Positions 48,483 through 58,604 of a stretch of 64,000 bases of DNA are shown here, in pieces. Every line of letters starts with the position of its first letter. The first letter of the stretch is position 1. Origin of the DNA: Embiotoca jacksoni. Lineage: Eukaryota > Chordata > Actinopteri > Embiotocidae. Below the pieces are notes generated by a model, which saw only the letters and a list, made by a program, of their open reading frames with translations, searched no databases and was not told the origin of the DNA. Position numbers and translations under genes: made by a program. The DNA is taken from the NCBI GenBank assembly GCA_022577435.1, contig JAKOON010000055.1:1385401-1449400 (forward strand), read 5' to 3'.

Positions 48483-48727
48483 TTGTAACATCTGGTTTGA
48501 ATGAACCTTTATTTTGTTCCACCTGTCAGAAGTCGCAGATTAAAACGTGTAGTGGGAGTTAACAAGTCGTGCAGCTTTAAAGGCTAACCGTGCTAGCATG
48601 CTACAGCTGGTGCTCTGACCAAACCGTCCTGCTGGAAAGGCGGAGCTTCAGTTGTGTTTGCACCGCAGGAAGCGCTGTATGAACAGTTTCAGCTCTCCCG
48701 TTGGCGTCCGTGTCTTTCAGACGGGTC

Positions 48728-50208
48728 ATGGAGGTGTCGTCTCACAGCCTCTTCCTGCTGCAGCAGCTCAACGTCCAGAGAGAGTTCGGCTTCCTGTGTG
48801 ACTGCACCGTCGCCATCGGAAACGTCTACTTCAAAGCTCACCGAGCCGTGCTGGCCGCCTTCTCCAACTACTTCAAGATGATCTTCATCCACCAGTCCAG
48901 GTAAGGAGGGAGGAGGAGAAGGAGGAGGAGGAGGAGGGGCAAAATAAACACCTGGACAGTTTCAGGCCACAAACGTCCTCTTGATCAACGCGCTGATTAC
49001 CGATGATGTCTCGTGTCTCTGTCCTCAGCGAGTGTATAAAGATCCAGCCCACGGACATCCAGCCGGACGTCTTCAGCTACCTGCTGCACATCATGTACAC
49101 CGGCATGTGTCCAAAACAGCCGGTGGACCAGAGCCGCCTGCAGGACGGGATCAAGTTCCTTCACGCCTACCAGCTGTGCCGGAAACCTGGCGAGGGCGCC
49201 GCCGACGCCGCCACCGACGTGGTGCGCATGTCCAACCTGTACGGCATCCAGATCTCCTCCCAGCTGGCCAACAAGGAGGGGGCCGGAGTCCCCAAGACCA
49301 GCGGGGTGTCTTGCGGGGCCACTGAGGACGGGCGGTCCTCGGGCCGGGGAGGACGGTCCCGCTCCCAGCTGTCCCTCGCCGTCGGCCTGGAGGGGGTCTC
49401 CTCGGACCACCAGGCCTCGGCGCTGCGCAACGTCTGCTCCGTGGCGTCCGGAGACGACTCGGACATCTCGACTCGTATCAAGCAGGAGCGGGTGGAGGAG
49501 GAGGAGGACGGCGAGGGGGAGGAGGGCCTGGGGGCGGGGTCTCCGTCGCCAGGCCAGGGCAGCAGTCCCACCCAGGGCCTCCTGTTCAAAGACCGACCCC
49601 TGGTCCTGCTGTGTCCCCGCTGCGGAGAACGCTGCTCCTCCCCGGAGGGCCTGCGGGAGCACCTGTTCAGCCACGCCCTCGACCCCGCCCGCCTGATGGA
49701 GGGGCTGTCGCAGGGCGGCGAGCTGGACGCCGGTGCGGAGGAGGGACCGCCGGGGGCCCAGGAGCAGCTGGACGCGGGATGTCTGGAGGAGGCGCTGAGG
49801 CAGAGCCAGGCTCTCGCCAACCAGCTCGCCGCTGAGCTGAGGAGGAGCCGCGGGGGAGGCGGCAGCAGCCCCACCCCCACCGCCCTGCACTCGCGCAAAC
49901 GCAAGATCGCCTGCGCCGTCTGCAGCCTGCGCTTCTCCCACAAGAACCAGCTGCAGGAGCACATGTACACCCACACGGGGAAGCCGTCCCGCTACCACCG
50001 CTACAACCGCCTCTGCAGCCAGCTCTTCCAGGCCTCCGCCCACTTCTGCGAGGGTGCCGCGGAGCCCGGGGGAGGAGCCTCGGCCGGCGCCGCCGGTGCG
50101 GGGCTCTCCGAGGAGGTCAACAGGGACACTCAAGACAACGGCAGCTCCTGCTACTCCCTGGACTCCGAGATCTCCCAGGAGAGCGTGGACGGCGTGCCCG
50201 TCGAATGA
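48728..50208 (+). CDS. zbtb25: BTB/POZ zinc-finger protein ZBTB25
   Basis: Nuclear BTB zinc-finger protein reported in mammals as a repressor. Exons 48728-48900 and 49029-50208, with the Ser codon split across the join, give 450 residues (human about 435). The BTB domain occupies about 1-115 (LFLLQQLNVQREFGFLCDCTVAIGN, AHRAVLAAFSNYFKMIF, LLHIMYTGMCPKQPVDQSR). The middle is low-complexity Gly/Ser and Glu-rich. There are two C2H2 fingers: LLCPRCGERCSSPEGLREHLFSH and IACAVCSLRFSHKNQLQEHMYTH. The first exon follows acceptor TCTTTCAG|ACGGGTC and starts in GTCATGG. Confidence 0.93.
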
Positions 50209-50527
50209 CGTCATCAGATGACATCGTGGAGGGACGTTAGCGTGAGTGAGTGCGCAGGTGCTGCTGGTGTCCGGTAACGACGAGACGAAGCAGGAGACTC
50301 TGTGTCGTCGTTCCGTTTGTGTCTCGGCTGCAGTCCGATGGTTCTCTACCTGCGCAGGTGTGTGTGTGTGCTTCAATCATGTGACCAGACTGTGGCGCCG
50401 CGGTCAGCTGCCCGGCTCCGACTGTTTCCGCCCGACGAGTTCAGTAGAGCCTCAAACAATTAGTCAATTAATTGACAACGATTACAAAAAAAAAAAAAAA
50501 AAGATTTGTTTCTTACTTTAGTGGATA

Positions 50528-51195
50528 TGAAGGTCGATCGATAAGTTCAGTGCGCAGTGACGCAGGAGGACGCAATAATAAATTCAGGAATTGTGAATTC
50601 GTCCCCACAGAGTCAGACTGTCAACACCGAGTTGTCCCGGGACCTTCGGAGGTTCTGTTCTGGTTCGGATTTCTTTTCTGCTTCTTAGTCTTGAGGTCAG
50701 TCTGGGTTTCGTGCTTCCTCTGCCCCCTGATTGGTTTCACGTGTCCCTCGTTGTCCTTCCCTCCCTGCTGTATTTTAGTCTGTGTGCTCTTCTTAGTTCC
50801 TCTTTGTCAGTTTGGAACATAAACCACGTGAACTGTGCCACCATGGCAACAGGGTTGTCCAACATGACAACACGCCCGCTCACAGCGCGTCAAAGTTTTC
50901 CAGTTTGACCCAATTTGACCCCAAAGGCCGAAAACCAATATTGGCTGCCTGTGAACTTTAAAAACAGCAACGATTCTGTTGCGGAAATCACTGCACGGGT
51001 TTCAGGAACCTTTTCTTTTGTTTCTTTGCTCCAGTTTCAGGTCCGTGTTGAAATCACAAATGTTCTCGGCGGTCACGTTAACGTGCTGATGTTGATCAAG
51101 AGACGACAATCTGAATACTTCCTGATGAAGGTTGTTGCTTCCTGCTGCTCCGTGTGCGTTAACAGGAAAATAATCTGAACTTATTGATCCTCCCT
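50528..51195. mobile_element. Mariner-like nonautonomous element, copy 1
   Basis: The left end AAGGTCGATCGATAAGTTCA and right end CTGAACTTATTGATCCTCCC are inverted. Interior blocks (CCATGGCAACAGGGTTGTCC, GAAATCACTGCACGGG) recur in the copies at 56.9 and 60.8 kb. There is no intact transposase frame. Confidence 0.65.
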
Positions 51196-51943
51196 CGCAC
51201 TGTCGTTCGGCGTTTTGGACTGTTGGACTTATTTCCGGCCATCATGATCAGTTGATTAATCAAGAAAATAACGAGCAGAATCATCGATGGCTGCGGCTCT
51301 AAACTCACATTAACGTCACCTCCTGCTGATTGTTTTTATTATTATTTTTTTTCCCTTTTCGCTGGTTTATGTTTATTTCAATGAAAACAAACCAGCGCAG
51401 ACTTTAAAATGGGATCGTCTGCACCGGCCGGCGGTGCAGAGCACGCGGTAAGATGTTGGACTGTTCCTTTAATGTACAGATGTTGACGTGTTGGTTGGCT
51501 CTGAGCCTCAGACCTGCTGATCACAGGGGAAACATGAAAGCAGTGCCTTGGTGTGACGGCAGCAGTGAAACCAAGCTCGAGTCGTCACCGTTAACGCAGC
51601 GAGGAAACGTTTCGCAAATATGTTGATCCCCCAACAGAATGAGTCCAGGTGCGCCGCCTGCACCTGCTTGAAACTGTTTTCCTGGTCCAGGAAGGACGGT
51701 GGTCCGCACAATCAACCAGCAACCCACCGTGATGTCACCGTGATGTCACCGTGGTGTCACCGTGATGTCAACCAGCCTCCGATTCCATTTCAGCCGTCGC
51801 CGTCTTCAGAACCAGAACTGACCAATATTTGGACGACCTGGGGAGCAGCGAGGGGTGGAATCTGAGGAAATTATGCCCCGCCCACCTACACTTTAAAACC
51901 TGGCAGCACCACAGGCCTGTCAATCAAACCGCCCCCCTCCCCT

Positions 51944-51945
<2 letters not shown>

Positions 51946-51997
<52 letters not shown>
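51946..51997. repeat. (CA)n microsatellite
   Basis: About 26 AC dinucleotides. Confidence 0.95.
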
Positions 51998-52001
<4 letters not shown>

Positions 52002-52144
52002 TAGGACTTACTTTTTCCTTCTGTGGTGCCAAAAAAAACTTACAAAAAAAACTGATCGCAGAACAAAAAGAGGATAAAGAGCAGCAGACCTTATGGAGGA
52101 CATGAACCGACAAACCTGATGCTGCTCTGTACTGTGCTGAAAAC

Positions 52145-52200
52145 AGTGGTTCCCAATCTGGGGCTCGGGACCCTCATTTGGGTCCCAACATGCACTCCTG
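52145..52200. mobile_element. hAT-type terminal fragment
   Basis: CAGTGGTTCCCAATCTGGGG followed by GCTCGGGACCC resembles the terminal inverted repeat of hAT-derived vertebrate elements. No matching opposite end was identified. Confidence 0.4.
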
Positions 52201-54530
52201 TTATTGATCGAGTCGATTAATCAAGAAAATTCAAAAAACAGCGGTATGGTCCTTTAAAATGAGGGCAAAGCTCTGTGCTGTCACTTCCCATCAACACATG
52301 GCCAGCACTCATTGATGCCGATCTCCCAGTTATTGATTATTGATTGGTGAATGTCTGGTTGTCGTGCTGTTGTCTTTTTTCCGTGTTTCTCTGTAAAGAA
52401 AAAAATCACAACAGGAAGTTCAGTGTCAACTGTTTTTGTACGTACACGTCTGTTTTTTCATCGATGGAGCAGTAAAGTTTTGTAAATAAATGTCTTTTTC
52501 CACCAATCAGATTGCAGCTCTACTGGTTTTTCCACCAATCAGAGTGCAGCACTGCAGTTTGATAGTCATTTGTGTGTTTTTTTAAATTTCATCTTCTAAT
52601 TAATGAACTGATAACTTCAAATCTATATAAATGATTTGGGTAATGACTAATAGAAGTACCATGGAGGTCTGGGGGAACCCTGGAGGTCTTGAGGAACCCT
52701 GGAGGTCTGGGGGGAACCCTGGAGGTCTGGGGGTACCCTGGGTTTGTGATCCAGCTCTGCCTCTCTGCTGTTGGTTTATGATGGAAGAGTTTAGTTTGAA
52801 CTCGTCTGGTCTGTGTGCACTAACAAATCCTGATCTGCAGGTGTCAGCAGAGGCATTCTGGGAAACCGAGTAGCCACTTGACGACTGTCGTCCTTCAGGA
52901 TGTGCATTTAATCCCTTTAAAATAAATGTTCAACACACACGTTACATTGCTGCAGGTCTTTCAAAAAAATATTCTGTACTTCCTGTAAATCTTTTATTTC
53001 TAACAATATCAGAAAAACATTCACACAAATATTCATTCACATATAAATTAATGTTTTAGTCATTAAAACATTGACAATAATTAATTAATGAAACTTAATT
53101 CAAATAACGTTGACATTCTGATTAGCAATCAATGTTACAACTGACTATTATTAATGCAAATTTAGTAACTAACTAAAAGGTAAAACAGTATTGTTTCAGT
53201 TTTTTCTCAAAAATATTTCAGACTGCTGTGAAAACATTCAGCCGATGAATAAAGACAGAACGTTTAACAGAAAAAAAGTTAAACAATAAGTTGTGAATGA
53301 AAAGAACGGCAGGCTTTGGTTGGAGGTTGGTTCAGGTTCAGGTGATGGAGTTTGATGACCTTCGCTCTACTGACAGACGGCCAAAATAACCTGAACGACG
53401 CTTTTAGTCTGAAAGGTGAAGCAGGAAAACCCTAAAGAATCTCTGTGAAGCTGCAGCAGAAGGAAGAGAAGTTACTTAAAGAGTCGTTCCGCTGTATTTC
53501 AGCTGCTGTGTTTCCATCAATGTGTCTCTGTGAGCGGTTGTAGCGAACAACGTCTCACCTGTCTGAGCAGGTGAAGCAGAACAGAGACAGTTTGGGTTCT
53601 TGAAACATGATTTAAGGTTTTTTTTTAGTTTATTTTTGAGACTCACAACATTTCAAACCAGATGAAACCGAAGGACAAGACCCTGACTGAGGGTTTGTGA
53701 CGGCCGCTGAGATGTTTCCGGGTGCTCTCACCTGTCGGAGGATCTGGTTGGTTGGCGTGTTGTTGCTTAGGGACAGATGGATGTATTTTTACCCTCTATC
53801 GCTATAGAAACAAAAGCTGCCGAGGTTCATCTTCACACCTTTAAAAATAGACAACATGTGACATGAGAGCACAGAGCCTGCTGCTGCAGATCAATGACTG
53901 ATTGCTGATCAATATGTCTGCAGATGAACTTTGTGTTTCTGTCACTGGTTATTTTAAAGGAACAGTTCAGCTAATTTTGTAGCTTTTATTCAGATAGCTA
54001 TTTCATTTCAGATGTTTTGTTACTTTGTTGTTGTTTATTTTCTTTCTTGTTGTTTGGTTTTTATGTTGTTGTTTATTTCTTTGTTATTGTTTGGTTTCTT
54101 TGTTGTTGTTTTCTCTTTATTGTTGTTTGATTTCTTTGTTGTTTGTTTTTTGTTGTTTGTTTTCTTTGTTGTTGTTTGATTTATTTGTAGTTGTTTGTTT
54201 CTTCGTGTTTGTTGTGTGTTAGATGTTCCCTCGGTGCTGAACACGTCCGTGTGTTTCTCCGTGTGCAGCCAACCTCTCTGGAACGACGACACGGATCACG
54301 TGTGTTCCTGGCGTGTTTCAACACGTTCGCTCCAACTGTCTAAAGATAGAAAACTCATTAGAGGAAATAAAAGCCAGCTTCCTGTTCTTCTGCCCCGGGG
54401 GACATAACTGCCTCCCCCTTGCCCCCCCCCTCCACACCCCTCCCACACCCTCCCACCATCTTATTGAACAACCAATTTGTGTAAAACAAAATGCCAATCA
54501 GTGCGGTTGCCATGGAAACTGGGGCGGTGC

Positions 54531-54606
54531 AGCAGCAGCAGAGGGATCCGCTCGGCGTTCCCCATCATCTCTCAGAGAAACACATCTGATCACCGGGATC
54601 CAGTCA
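54531..54606 (+). other. Possible akap5 noncoding first exon
   Basis: GC-richer sequence ending in a donor ATCCAGTCAG|GTGAGG, about 0.9 kb upstream of the akap5 coding exon. Assignment rests on position and strand only. Confidence 0.3.
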
Positions 54607-54719
54607 GGTGAGGTTTGATCTCTTATTCCTCTCTGATCGATGAGCTGCCGCTCTACCTACCTGATGACATCATCACTGCATAATTGGTGACATCATCATT
54701 GCATGTTGGTTTCACTTCC

Positions 54720-54938
54720 TCAGCAGATAATCTTATTGATTACAGCCAGAGGAAGAAGAGAGGAAACTTTGTGCCTCTGTCTCTTTATCAGATGACTGAA
54801 CGCTGATGAGCTCTTTGATCTCTTCAGGGATTTTTCTGACTTATTGATGGAGGTGATCAGCTGTTCGTTTGTATCGGCTGAGATCTTCCTCACGAGGATC
54901 AAATCTGGTTCGTGAATCTGTTGGATTCTCTGTTCTGT
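54720..54938 (-). other. Unassigned minus-strand exon-like segment
   Basis: A good acceptor (TTTCATCTCCACAG|AACAG) near 54938 opens a minus frame of about 70 residues (EQRIQQIHEPDLILVRKISA, then SEKSLKRSKSS). It has no recognised family and no partner exon. May be chance. Confidence 0.2.
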
Positions 54939-55517
54939 GGAGATGAAACAAATCAATGAGAATATTCATCACACAATTTCTGAAACATTGTTTTACATTT
55001 TTCAGACGGATTCGTTCGTTCTTTGGTTGAAACTTCTCATCTACTGTGACGTTCTGAGGCTTTCGTTAAAAAAACGTCTTCTGCACAAATGAAAAGAGAA
55101 TTAGTTTGAGTTTTACATGCACTTCCATGAATTTCCACACTGGAGGTGAAACTGGATCAATTTGACACACTGAATGTTTTCCAGGAGAAACTGTATTAGT
55201 GTCATTGCTGGATAATCGAATGAGTCGAAGCAGACTCTCCTGTCATTTATTTATATGCTGCTTTTTTCTAAAAGGACTTCAGTGATCAAAGCTGTATGTT
55301 TTCAATGAAATAATTTGTATTGGCTTCAACACGTCTCATCGCTTTTGTTGTCATTTCCAGTGAATCAGATTTCCGACTCCCGTATCAGCCGTTTTAATAT
55401 CTGCCGCTCCGTCTGTCGTAAATCAACCATGAGTGTCATCTGCTTCTGTGTCTGTGCAGCCTCCAGGTGTTTCAGAGTAAGCAGAGAAACCAAACTGCTT
55501 CGCCGCCGAGAAGAACT

Positions 55518-56783
55518 ATGGCAACGGAGGACGGGGAGGACGGGGAGGACGGAGAGGACGTCCGGCGGGCAGAGAAAGTCGTATTGAAGCGGAAGCTGAC
55601 GGGTCCTCCGAGGCTGCTGTTGGGAAAAACCAGGACCAGGAGCATCGGGGAGGACCGACCTGAGGGTCGGGCCCAAAAAGAGAAGACGGAAAAAAACGAA
55701 ACCTCAGTGAAACGTTCATCCGCCGCGGCGGAGAGCGAAGCTGAGCCGACAGAAACCGTCAACGCGGAGGGAGAGATTCCACCTGAATTCGAGGGTCAGT
55801 GTGACGACATCAGAAACACGAAGAGACGCAGGTGGTGGAGCAGATTCTCCTCAGCAGTTGTTTGCGTCAGAAGCAGAAAGAAGAAAGTCGGGGAAAGTTC
55901 GGAGAAGCAGCAACACGACGGCCGTGTTCCACCAGAGGGGGCGCTGCAGGAGCGCGGCGCTGCATCGCCCAACACCACAGAGGAAAACGGTAAAGCGAAG
56001 ACGAGGTTTGACGTGAGGACGACTTTCGCGAGGTTCAGGACGTCGTCCAACACTCTGCGAGCTCACAAAGTGAGAGACGAGGTGCAGAGCGACAAACCTC
56101 CGCCGAGCTTTCGGAAAAAGCTGCAAACATTCTTCAACGGAGGAGGAACGAGACGATTGGCTGACTTCCCGCTGGAAGACCCGGAGGAGGCGATGGAGGA
56201 CGAGGACGCCTCGCGTTCGAGGGACGGACCTCCGGAACGGCAGGCGGTGACGGTCACGGCCGAGATGAGCGTCTGTCTGACGGAGCGTCCGGACGAATCA
56301 GCAACGGAAGCCGCCAAGGAGGATTTGACGGAGACGAACCAAACTGGGGCTCCAGTTTCAGTCCAGGTCGTGTCTTCAGAGAAAGACGAGGTTTCCTGTG
56401 AGCCGGCTGACGTCGTCCTGGACTTCGATGTTCAGCGCTCAGCCTCTGAGATCCTTCCTGAGCAGAAGACGGAGGTCCTCCAGCCCTCCATTAACGGACC
56501 CTCCATCCGGATCGAACTCTTCCCTCCGGACGACGTCACCCAGGAGGAGGAGGAGGAGGAGAAGGAGGAGTGCTGGGCAGGCGGCTCCTCCTCAGAGAAC
56601 CACGGTCATCTCCTCCACCTGCTCGGCTTCGACCGCAGCGAGCAGCAGCTGCTCCAGACGGCCCGCTCGCTGGTCCGAGCCGCCGTGAACGCCGCCGTGG
56701 ATCAGCTGATGACGGAACAGCAGAGCGCCGCCGCCTGCGTCCACCGAGAGCCGACGGGCTGCAGAGGAAGAACACGACTCTGA
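55518..56783 (+). CDS. akap5: A-kinase anchoring protein 5 (AKAP79/150-like)
   Basis: Scaffold that holds PKA and calcineurin at the plasma membrane and postsynaptic density. Single coding exon, 421 residues (human 427), after an acceptor CCTCCAG|GTG at about 55,467; ATG at 55518. N-terminal half: acidic start, then three basic membrane/lipid-binding-like clusters near 20-45, 102-123 (RRRWWSRF with Cys116 and RKKK) and 160-202 (basic, ending SFRKKLQTFF). Near the C-terminus, PSIRIE (328-333) fits the calcineurin PxIxIT-type motif. LLQTARSLVRAAVNAAVDQL (378-397) is an amphipathic helix that lines up with the RII-binding helix of mammalian AKAP5. Motif order and spacing (about 50 residues) match the mammalian protein even though the rest is not conserved. 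Position beside zbtb25 and an mthfd1 relative agrees. Confidence 0.85.
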   Translation: MATEDGEDGEDGEDVRRAEKVVLKRKLTGPPRLLLGKTRTRSIGEDRPEGRAQKEKTEKNETSVKRSSAAAESEAEPTETVNAEGEIPPEFEGQCDDIRNTKRRRWWSRFSSAVVCVRSRKKKVGESSEKQQHDGRVPPEGALQERGAASPNTTEENGKAKTRFDVRTTFARFRTSSNTLRAHKVRDEVQSDKPPPSFRKKLQTFFNGGGTRRLADFPLEDPEEAMEDEDASRSRDGPPERQAVTVTAEMSVCLTERPDESATEAAKEDLTETNQTGAPVSVQVVSSEKDEVSCEPADVVLDFDVQRSASEILPEQKTEVLQPSINGPSIRIELFPPDDVTQEEEEEEKEECWAGGSSSENHGHLLHLLGFDRSEQQLLQTARSLVRAAVNAAVDQLMTEQQSAAACVHREPTGCRGRTRL

Positions 56784-58370
56784 ATTGTTTCCATCCTTCT
56801 GATCCAGAGTCAGGTGGAGAAGGAGTCCGGACGTCCGTCGAAGCCACAACATTTTCCAGGAGGATCAGCAGGTGTTCCTGGACCGGAAGACGTTCCGGGA
56901 CTAAACCGGGTCGTGAAGGCTCTTTGAGTCTTGATCAATAAGTTCAGAGTCCGTTTCTGTTGAACGCATCACACGGCGATGCACACGGAGCAGCAGGAAG
57001 CAACAACCTTCATGAGGAAGTTTTCAGAAGTGTCGTCTTTTGATCAACATCAACACCTGAGTTCCATACGTTTGTTCACGCACCTCCCTGCTGTATTTTA
57101 GTCTGTGTGCTCTTGTTGTCTCACTTTGCTTCAGTTATCTGTCTGTTGCTGCAGCTTTTGAAACCCAGAGAACACAAACCACCTGAACTGTGGCGCCATG
57201 GCAACGGGGTTCTTCAACATGACAGCATGCCCGCTCACAGCGCATTAAGGATTTCCTATTCCCCCCAAAAATTGGACCCAAAATGTGATGGAAAGGAGAA
57301 GGTCAGAAACTAATATTGTGTGGCTGTAATCTTCAGGCGGCACTGCTTTAAAAACAGCAACTTTTCTGTAGTGGAAATCACTGCATGGGCTCAGGAACAC
57401 ATAGCTCTATGCGAGTGAGTTGAAGGTTTTGTTGCCTAAAATTTGATGTTTGCTTGTGTTTCAAGTCCATGATGAAATCACAAATGTTCATGTACCAGTG
57501 TTCACAAAAACGTGTGGAACTCAGGTGCTGATGTTGATCAAGAGATGCAACTTCCTGATACTTCCTCTTAAACAGGAACACTCTCTGAACTTATTAAATG
57601 ACCCTCGTATGTAAAGTGTTTCAAAGTTCGTATGTTTTTTTTTTGCTGCTGTTGGTTCTGTTTCCGTCTCTGAAGACGACTGAACTGGCGGAGACCAAAA
57701 CCAGAGCTATAAGGGAGGAAATATTCCCCAAACAGTTCAGATGATGATCACGTTCCGACAGCTGGATGTAAACGATTTTAGACACATGATTTCCACAATG
57801 TTTGTAAACTTCACTTCGTCTGATCAGTTTACAAACAGGCAGAAGGTTTCAGAGTCAGTGACGTCTGCCTGACAGTCACAGCTCAGGGCAAAGCTTCTCT
57901 GAAGTGAGCAGCGATCCGAACTTTTTTACGCTTAAGAATTTATTGGTGTTGATGTTTCTGTGAAAATAATTTAAAGTGAACGCGATGTTCTTCTGCTTCA
58001 GTTTAGGAGAATAAAACACAACTCGCTAAATGTCTGAAAGATTCATTGGAATATTTGTCAGTTTTTGTGAATTAAAGTTTCTGCCTGAACATTTTGTTTA
58101 TTTTCTGCTTTTCTTTGTTACAGACAGACCAGAACCAGAACCAATCAGACCAAAACCAGTTAGACCAGAACCAGTCAGACCAGTTAGACCAGGTCTCCTC
58201 TGCAGGAACTGATCAATAATAATCCATTTATGATGTCAGCGTGGTGGTTTTAGTTTTTTTCTTGGTTCAGGGAGGTCGGAGTTCGTAACGAGCCGTGAGC
58301 TGATTAACAGCAGCAGGATTTCACAGTAAAACAGGAAGTCAGCTTTTTGTTTCACTCTTCTACTTTTATT
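56784..58370. other. akap5 3' region and convergent intergenic DNA
   Basis: Holds a mariner-like element at about 56,925-57,608 and a CCAGAACCAATCAGAC-type short array at 58119-58195. No formyl-THF synthetase exons were found here, which matters for the neighbouring mthfd1-like gene. Confidence 0.5.
56925..57608. mobile_element. Mariner-like nonautonomous element, copy 2
   Basis: Left end CTTGATCAATAAGTTCAGAG; right end CTGAACTTATTAAATGACCC followed by TCGTA, inverted relative to each other. The interior shares GCCATGGCAACGGGGTTCTTC and GTGGAAATCACTGCATGGG with the other copies. Degenerate. Confidence 0.65.
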
Positions 58371-58374
58371 TTAC

Positions 58375-58380
58375 AACATT
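58375..58380 (-). terminator. Polyadenylation signal for the mthfd1-like gene
   Basis: TTTATT on plus (AATAAA on minus) in a presumed terminal noncoding exon. That exon would begin after an acceptor TTACCTCCAG near 58,520 and join the donor at 58592. Confidence 0.5.
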
Positions 58381-58604
58381 TGTTCACTAAATTGTGTTCG
58401 GACAATTAAACGAAGACGGCACAATCAAACACTTTGATCAGGAAATAAATTAAACTGACGGAAACAAGACAAGGTCGTTTCCTGTCCACGTCTGACTCCT
58501 CCCCTTTACACCTGTCAGCCTGGAGGTAAACAAACAAATAAATTGGTGATGATGATGATGGTGATGAGACTCTGAATCCCGGTTTGTCTTACCTGTCAGG
58601 TGTT

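Larger units (their letters stand above)
50209..54530. other. zbtb25 3' region and intergenic DNA to akap5
   Basis: Contains a mariner-like element (50528-51195), a CA tract (51946-51997), a hAT-like terminal fragment at 52145, AATAAA at 52485-52490 that could end a long zbtb25 transcript, a 19-bp GGAGGTCTGGGGGAACCCT array at 52659-52742, AT-rich DNA, and a TTTGTTGTTG-rich stretch at 54012-54215. No gene recognised. Confidence 0.5.
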
